From an uncultured Erysipelotrichaceae bacterium (GTDB lineage Bacteria; Bacillota_I; Bacilli_A; Erysipelotrichales; Erysipelotrichaceae), in contig CADBPB010000066.1 of assembly GCA_902796525.1 (NCBI GenBank), positions 1 through 6,038 on the forward strand: a DNA stretch of 6,038 nucleotides. The letters are read 5' to 3'. This document shows positions 5,330-6,038 of the stretch, piece after piece (the stretch's first letter is position 1; each line of letters begins with the position of its first letter). The notes under the pieces are model-generated. The model was not told where the DNA came from. It did not search any database and saw only the letters and a list, made by a program, of their open reading frames with translations. The position numbers and the translations under genes are program-made.

Positions 5330-5349
5330 TATAATACAATTTTAATACA
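5330..5349. promoter_or_regulatory. Operator site 4 upstream of the membrane-protein gene
   Basis: TATAATACAATTTTAATACA matches sites 1 and 3 at 19 of 20 positions and keeps both TAATACA halves with the 11-bp offset. It lies about 60 bp before the TTG start and covers the predicted -10. The single change (A to T at the start of the second half) breaks the inverted-repeat reading but not the direct repeat. That suggests the direct repeat is the feature recognised. Confidence 0.68.
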
Positions 5350-5367
5350 ATAAAACAGAAATGACAA
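5339..5367 (-). promoter_or_regulatory. Predicted promoter of the membrane-protein gene
   Basis: On the minus strand, -35 TTGTCA (5362-5367) is followed by a 17-bp spacer and -10 TAAAAT (5339-5344). The -35 hexamer is the same as that proposed for the TPP enzyme gene, and the -10 again falls inside the operator. The leader would be about 60 nt. Confidence 0.52.
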
Positions 5368-5396
5368 ACAATTATCGAATGAATAACAGATCAACG

Positions 5397-5420
5397 AAAA
5401 AGCAGCCATATGGCTGCTTT
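5397..5420 (-). terminator. Intrinsic terminator of prs
   Basis: A perfect palindrome (5399-5420) gives a stem AAAGCAGCC/GGCTGCTTT with a 4-nt ATAT loop. On the minus strand it runs into five T (5401-5397). It lies about 40 nt after the prs stop codon and separates prs from the regulated genes downstream. The plus strand has only three T, so action is mainly on the minus strand. Confidence 0.85.
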
Positions 5421-5459
5421 GATTTCTCTGATGATTATTTGCCTGGGTCGCGGAATCGA

Positions 5460-6038
5460 TCATTCGTATAGCGCATAGACTTCCGATACCGGAGTATGGC
5501 AGGATACCGCCAGGATCAGCTTCGACAGCATCCATCCGACCGACAGTACCGTGATCTTGGAGGTCTTCTGAAGCTCCTCTTTCGGGACCACGATCGTATT
5601 GGTGACCACGATCTCCTTGATCTGCGAATTCTCGATACGGGTCGCGGCATCGTTGGAGAACAGGCCGTGGGTCACGCAGACATAGACATCTCTGGCCCCG
5701 TTTTCTTTCAGGATATCCGTCGCTGCCAGCAGGGATCCTCCCGTATCGCAGATATCATCCACGATGATGACATCCTTATCTCTGACATCGCCGATGACGT
5801 AGCACGCTTCGACTTCATTGGCTCTCGGTCTTCTCTTATCGATGATCGCCAGGGAACAGCCCAGGATCTCCGCCAGCGTACGCGCACGCTTGACGCCGCC
5901 ATGATCCGGAGAAACGACCACGATGTCGTTGACCGGGAAATTCTTGCGGCGGAAATACTGTCCCATCATCGGAACAGTCGTCAGATCGTCGACCGGACAG
6001 CGGAAGAAGCCCTGGATCTGCGGAGCATGCAGGTCGAA
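5460..6038 (-). CDS. prs: Ribose-phosphate pyrophosphokinase (PRPP synthetase), C-terminal part
   Basis: This holds the last 192 residues of PRPP synthetase, which makes 5-phosphoribosyl 1-diphosphate from ribose 5-phosphate and ATP for nucleotide, histidine and tryptophan synthesis. The start lies beyond the right edge. The fragment begins FDLHAPQIQGFF (the conserved DLH of the catalytic/metal site), then CPVDDLTTVP and VVVSPDHGGVKRA (the family signature). NEVEACYVIGDV and the PRPP loop VDDICDTGGS follow, and it ends near VYALYE with TGA. With a usual family length of about 315-320 residues, some 125 are missing. The key motifs are intact, so it should be active. No TAATACA operator is seen at this end, and its own terminator follows it. 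It is a housekeeping neighbour rather than part of the regulon. Confidence 0.96.
   Translation of the reverse strand, partial: FDLHAPQIQGFFRCPVDDLTTVPMMGQYFRRKNFPVNDIVVVSPDHGGVKRARTLAEILGCSLAIIDKRRPRANEVEACYVIGDVRDKDVIIVDDICDTGGSLLAATDILKENGARDVYVCVTHGLFSNDAATRIENSQIKEIVVTNTIVVPKEELQKTSKITVLSVGWMLSKLILAVSCHTPVSEVYALYE

Noticed and set aside
5270..5459. Small gene between the membrane protein and prs (68-residue minus-strand frame at 5329-5535)
   Set aside because: It overlaps the prs 3' end in another frame and runs through the prs terminator and the operator. It has no SD or recognisable sequence.

Overview
The window looks like a chromosomal stretch from a Bacillota bacterium of moderate GC. 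Strong Shine-Dalgarno (SD) sites (AGGAG), AT-rich intergenic regions, intrinsic terminators and a GntR-controlled mannose-family PTS point that way. An Erysipelotrichales-type gut or oral organism is my guess from overall protein character, and I cannot verify it. Genes end in TGA as well as TAA and TAG, so the standard bacterial code applies.

Layout, left to right: (a) the first 58 codons of a thiamine-diphosphate enzyme (minus strand, cut by the window edge). (b) A 157-bp divergent control region with two TAATACA direct-repeat sites and a clear promoter. (c) A GntR/HutC regulator on the plus strand. (d) A bidirectional terminator folded into the end of the regulator gene. (e) On the minus strand, read from right to left, a five-gene run: PTS EIIB, EIIC, EIID, a COG2159-type amidohydrolase and a HAD phosphatase. 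(f) An unrecognised four-helix membrane protein upstream of that run on the same strand. (g) The C-terminal 192 residues of ribose-phosphate pyrophosphokinase (prs) with its own terminator, which marks a housekeeping boundary.

The main result is a small, self-contained regulon. The same 20-bp element, TATAATACAATTATAATACA, lies before the TPP enzyme and before the PTS operon (identical copies), and before the membrane protein (19 of 20). In each case it covers the predicted -10 region of a minus-strand promoter. A looser fourth copy lies upstream of the regulator promoter. The simplest reading is that the GntR/UTRA protein represses all these units, and itself, until a ligand (probably a sugar phosphate or related compound) is present.

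Inferred pathway: EIIB/C/D import and phosphorylate a sugar or sugar derivative, using an EIIA that is not in the window. The amidohydrolase, HAD phosphatase and TPP enzyme then process the product. The substrate cannot be read from the sequence. The enzyme combination does not match a catabolic operon I recognise, so it is the best candidate here for an undescribed system.
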